Positions 4,230 to 6,246 of a stretch of DNA of 6,246 bases are shown in pieces. A program made the translations under genes and the position numbers. Within the stretch, counting starts at the first letter, position 1, and every line of letters begins with the position of its first letter. Origin of the DNA: SIG673 sp045660565 (GTDB lineage Bacteria; Bacillota; Clostridia; Oscillospirales; CAG-272); the NCBI GenBank assembly GCA_045660565.1, contig JAZRDX010000105.1, forward strand, positions 1-6,246. The letters run 5' to 3'. The notes below the pieces were generated by a model. That model was not told where the DNA came from and did not search any database. It saw nothing but the letters and a program-made list of their open reading frames with translations.

Positions 4230-4598
4230 ATGGAAAACAAGAACATTTCAATCATCGTCGAAAGAGAGCCGTATGAAAAGGGCGGCAAAAGCTACTTTAC
4301 TTATTTTATCAAGGGAACGCTTCGCGGTAAGGATTTCAGAATTTCCGTAAAGCCGCACGATATCGGCGGCTACGCGGTTCTGGATATCGTATACGCAGGT
4401 GCTTCGGAAGCAAATCTCGTTATTACTCCCTTTGAGATAAACGACGAGAAGAGCGGCAGAAGCGTTAAGGGTACAACCCTCAGCGTTGTTTCATACGACG
4501 AAAACGGCGAGAGCTACGAGTGTCCCATCACTACCTCGCGCAAGTCCGATAAGGCGCTCTTTAAGATGCTCGCAAGATCGCTCGGAATCGAAGCGTAA
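4230..4598 (+). CDS. Hypothetical beta-rich cytoplasmic protein, 122 aa
   Basis: No signal peptide or membrane segment, so probably cytoplasmic. The sequence alternates short hydrophobic strands with charged turns (ISIIVEREPYEK, SYFTYFIKGTLRGKDFRISV, GGYAVLDIVYAG, NLVITPFEIND, TTLSVVSYDENGESYECPI) and ends in a helix (KSDKALFKMLARSLG). This suggests a compact beta-barrel or sandwich with a C-terminal helix. The style is like small accessory proteins near the front of clostridial integrative elements, but I cannot name a family. The start is set by AAAGGA (4215-4220), 9 nt before the ATG. A G+C-rich hairpin follows before the next gene, which may separate expression of this gene from the membrane-protein genes downstream. 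Confidence 0.8.
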   Translation: MENKNISIIVEREPYEKGGKSYFTYFIKGTLRGKDFRISVKPHDIGGYAVLDIVYAGASEANLVITPFEINDEKSGRSVKGTTLSVVSYDENGESYECPITTSRKSDKALFKMLARSLGIEA

Positions 4599-4613
4599 AT
4601 CTTAACTTCCCCC

Positions 4614-4641
4614 GGGGCTCGGTGATAATAAGCCGAGCCTC
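4614..4641 (+). other. Intergenic hairpin between the 122-aa gene and the membrane-protein genes
   Basis: GGGGCTCGG (4614-4622) pairs with CCGAGCCTC (4633-4641) around a 10-nt loop, 7 perfect inner pairs plus a G-U and a G-C. It is followed by an A-rich, not U-rich, sequence (ACCAAAAAAACTAAAAAGG), so it is not a standard intrinsic terminator on the plus strand. Stabilising or processing the mRNA between genes is a more likely role. Confidence 0.55.
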
Positions 4642-4669
4642 ACCAAAAAAACTAAAAAGGAGAAAATAA

Positions 4670-5191
4670 ATGAATACTAAACGCACGATTATTATAATCG
4701 CTACAGCACTCCTGATCGCTCTTACCGTCTGCGCTCTTGCAGTAGGCATTAACGTGCTTACAAGAAAGCCGAACGAAGAAAACTACGTCTATATGCTCTA
4801 CGACTCGGATTCTTCCTATACGGATAAGTCCGAGAAGCGCGACGGCATTACCTGGACCGTCAAGGAGGATGGAAGCGTCATAGGTGACGGTGTTGCAAAG
4901 AAGAATACGTATTTCACGCTCGGTACTGTAAATTTTGCCGCAGGCTCGTATACCTTTACTGCCAATGACGGTTCAGAACGCGATACGTACTTTGTCGCGG
5001 GATATGATACTGTCGGCGTCCCTATCTGGTACGCGGATATGGATAATTCCGACGACGGAATGATACAGACGTTCGGTACTGAAACCATCGTTACGCTACG
5101 CATAGTAGTGCTTGAGGACACGGAGCTTAAAAACGTTAAGTTCACGCCCTGTATAGTCGAGGGCAAGACTCCCGGCGAATACTACGAATAA
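4670..5191 (+). CDS. Membrane-anchored extracytoplasmic protein with jelly-roll-like domain
   Basis: A 173-aa protein with a basic N-terminus (MNTKR), one long hydrophobic segment (residues ~7-30) and an outside domain (~31-173). The segment contains LTVC, but valine before the cysteine is a poor lipobox, so a plain transmembrane anchor is more likely. The domain reads as a beta-sandwich: GITWTVKEDGSVIGDG, NTYFTLGTVNFAAGSYTFT, GSERDTYFVAGY, ETIVTLRIVVLEDTELKNVKFTP. From family knowledge, the order DGS...YFxLGxV...AGxYTF...TxVTxRIxV...NVxFxP is like jelly-roll modules in phage tail and surface proteins, so a carbohydrate- or surface-binding role is possible. AAAGGAG (4656-4662) precedes the ATG by 7 nt. 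Function unknown; similarity judged by eye. Confidence 0.78.
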   Translation: MNTKRTIIIIATALLIALTVCALAVGINVLTRKPNEENYVYMLYDSDSSYTDKSEKRDGITWTVKEDGSVIGDGVAKKNTYFTLGTVNFAAGSYTFTANDGSERDTYFVAGYDTVGVPIWYADMDNSDDGMIQTFGTETIVTLRIVVLEDTELKNVKFTPCIVEGKTPGEYYE

Positions 5192-5197
5192 CACTAA

Positions 5198-5226
5198 ATC
5201 CCGTCACACGCCAAGTGGGGCGGGAT
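5198..5226 (+). other. Intergenic hairpin, weak terminator or attenuator
   Basis: ATCCCG (5198-5203) pairs with CGGGAT (5221-5226), with inner CAC/GTG (5205-5207 with 5215-5217). A short GTTTT follows (5227-5231), then TAAAAATAACC. The U-tract is weak, so partial termination or mRNA end protection is more likely than a full stop. It sits 7 nt after the stop of the 173-aa gene. Confidence 0.45.
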
Positions 5227-5255
5227 GTTTTAAAAATAACCGAAAGGAGATAAAA

Positions 5256-5930
5256 ATGAAAATAAAAATAATGCTCATACTACTTATTCTTGCTGTATGT
5301 ATCTCTGCCATCCTCACCTCGTGTACAAGAAAACCCGAGAATGAACCGGCGTCCGACGAAGAGATAACAGATAACGGCGATACACTCCCCGATATGCCCG
5401 AAGAAGATAACACGGGTACCGAAGAACTACCCGAAGAAGAAACACCCGTCACCGTAACGCCACTTCCCGAGGGGCACGAGTTCAGCCGTTGTAAAACCAA
5501 GACAACCCTCATACCAAAAACGGTAAAGGTAACGGAATGCTTCTCTTGGAAGGACAGTTACTATTACTTCGTCGAAAAGAACGACGATAACGATGACAGA
5601 CTTTACTATAAGTCCGATAAAAATTACTGCGAAGCAGGTGAAAGCACCTTCGTTATAGGTGTCGGCGATTACGTGCTATATTCCATCTTTGACAGATCTG
5701 CAATTTACGAATACGGTTATGGGTTTGAACCTGCCGGCTCAGAGCTTGTTATACTTAAAACCGTAGGCTGTGATCAGTATTTCGAATGGAACGGCGATTG
5801 GTATTATTTTTATGAGGACGCAGGATTTGAGGTAAGATTTGTAAAATCCGATACGCCATACCACCTGAAAGGGATGGACAAGTTTTGGGTAAAGGGTCGC
5901 GTAGAGTTTTACAGATTTATTCAGGTCTGA
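5256..5930 (+). CDS. Lipoprotein with acidic linker and two tandem repeat domains
   Basis: A 224-aa lipoprotein. The signal peptide (1-22) ends in the lipobox LTSC with C23 as the lipidated residue, so it should be anchored outside the membrane. Residues ~24-72 are a Pro/Glu/Asp/Thr-rich spacer that would lift the domain off the membrane. The rest holds two copies of a ~60-residue aromatic-rich unit, about 82-144 and 163-222. Matching positions include TV (89, 169), FxW (96-98, 176-178), YYF (103-105, 183-185), a following Glu, KSD (119-121, 197-199) and a final GxxxF strand (128, 206). The aromatic pattern suggests a small beta domain that may bind sugar or protein, but I do not recognise the family. 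AAAGGAG (5243-5249) lies 6 nt before the ATG. The next gene begins 22 nt after the stop, so the two are probably co-translated from one mRNA. Confidence 0.87.
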   Translation: MKIKIMLILLILAVCISAILTSCTRKPENEPASDEEITDNGDTLPDMPEEDNTGTEELPEEETPVTVTPLPEGHEFSRCKTKTTLIPKTVKVTECFSWKDSYYYFVEKNDDNDDRLYYKSDKNYCEAGESTFVIGVGDYVLYSIFDRSAIYEYGYGFEPAGSELVILKTVGCDQYFEWNGDWYYFYEDAGFEVRFVKSDTPYHLKGMDKFWVKGRVEFYRFIQV

Positions 5931-5952
5931 TTTTTGAGGAAAGGAGAACCAT

Positions 5953-6246
5953 ATGAAGATTTTAAAAACTATTATTATAATCCTTGTAATTATTCTCGTT
6001 TGCGGTTTTTCTTTCACGCTCATCAAAGGAATACCGCAGAAAAACGAAGATAAGGACAAGACACCAAGCTCCGATATAACGGACAGCGGCAACACCGATG
6101 TCGAGAACACGGACAAAGACGAGGATGACAAGCCTCCCGAGAATGAAGAACCGCCGCAAGAGGACGTGCCGCCTTCTGAGGAAGAGCCTTACGTTTTTCT
6201 CGGCAAAGAGGGGTTTAAAAGCGATTTCAACTCTGAAACTATGTCT
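5953..6246 (+). CDS. Exported or membrane-anchored protein with acidic linker, cut by window end
   Basis: The first 98 residues of a longer protein; the frame is open at the edge. The N-terminus is MKILK followed by a hydrophobic segment (~6-25). The VCG there is not a good lipobox (valine before cysteine), so a membrane anchor or uncleaved signal is likely. Residues ~28-78 are an acidic, proline-rich spacer (for example ENEEPPQEDVPPSEEEP) like that of the lipoprotein just upstream, and a folded domain seems to begin near 79 (PYVFLGKEGFKSDF). AAGGAG (5941-5946) lies 6 nt before the ATG. It shares its architecture with the two genes before it, suggesting a cassette of surface proteins. The function of the missing C-terminal part cannot be judged. 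Confidence 0.85.
   Translation, partial: MKILKTIIIILVIILVCGFSFTLIKGIPQKNEDKDKTPSSDITDSGNTDVENTDKDEDDKPPENEEPPQEDVPPSEEEPYVFLGKEGFKSDFNSETMS

Noticed and set aside
4614..4655. Intrinsic terminator after the 122-aa gene
   Set aside because: The stem is good, but the following bases are A-rich on the plus strand, and the minus strand lacks a U-tract on the proper side.
4816..5512. Two minus-strand ORFs (116 and 102 codons) opposite the membrane protein and lipoprotein genes
   Set aside because: Serine/valine-rich composition typical of antisense to Asp/Glu-rich genes, with no start signals.
5739..6159. Minus-strand ORFs of 130 and 65 codons near the window end
   Set aside because: Opposite genes with good starts and signal peptides; low-complexity hydrophobic or serine-rich translations.

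Overview
The window looks like part of an integrative and conjugative element (ICE) or related integrative element from a Gram-positive, clostridial-type bacterium (Firmicutes). The reasons are strong AGGAGG-type ribosome binding sites, sigma-A consensus promoter boxes, fairly AT-rich DNA, a Tn916-like tyrosine integrase preceded by a tiny excisionase-like gene, and a lipobox lipoprotein. The species cannot be told from the sequence.

Layout. (1) Positions 1-1433, minus strand: a two-gene recombination module, xis-like (57 aa) followed by int (truncated by the window edge, so the last catalytic boxes are missing). (2) Positions 1434-1902: a regulatory intergenic region with a promoter for xis-int, repeats with a CCTACC core, an inverted pair of TTGACAATT boxes, and a strong terminator. 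(3) Positions 1903-3594: a regulatory core of two divergent genes. A 360-aa HTH protein (minus) is driven by a perfect TTGACA-17-TATAAT promoter; a 103-aa sigma-70-region-4-like protein (plus) is driven by a much weaker candidate promoter. (4) Positions 3595-3888: three exactly 21-bp-phased CCTACCAAA repeats, a promoter, and a ~190-nt 5' leader whose first ~130 nt can fold into a closed, multi-branched RNA. (5) Positions 3889-6246, plus strand: an operon-like run of five genes, namely a small basic protein, a 122-aa beta-rich protein, and three exported or membrane-anchored proteins (one clear lipoprotein), the last cut by the window edge.

Main observation. The promoter regions of xis-int (minus strand, from 1610 down to 1524) and of the leader/operon (plus strand, 3608-3694) align without a gap in the direction of transcription. 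Both have CCTACC units 21 bp apart, the same TCGCATT at the -35 position, a 17-bp spacer, and a -10 of the form TAnnAT exactly 38 bp after the start of the last CCTACC. The -35 is far from TTGACA in both. I infer that one element-encoded activator, most simply the sigma-like 103-aa protein or else the 360-aa HTH protein, switches on excision and the outward operon together. The regulator genes lie between the two target promoters.

How it may work together (inference). The HTH protein would be made constitutively and hold the element quiet or sense a signal. The sigma-like protein would activate the paired promoters. Its gene has no visible terminator before the downstream promoter, so its transcript may also run into the structured leader and operon. 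The leader RNA may regulate the operon or act as an RNA in its own right. No relaxase, coupling protein or secretion gene is visible here, so conjugation itself is inferred from context only.
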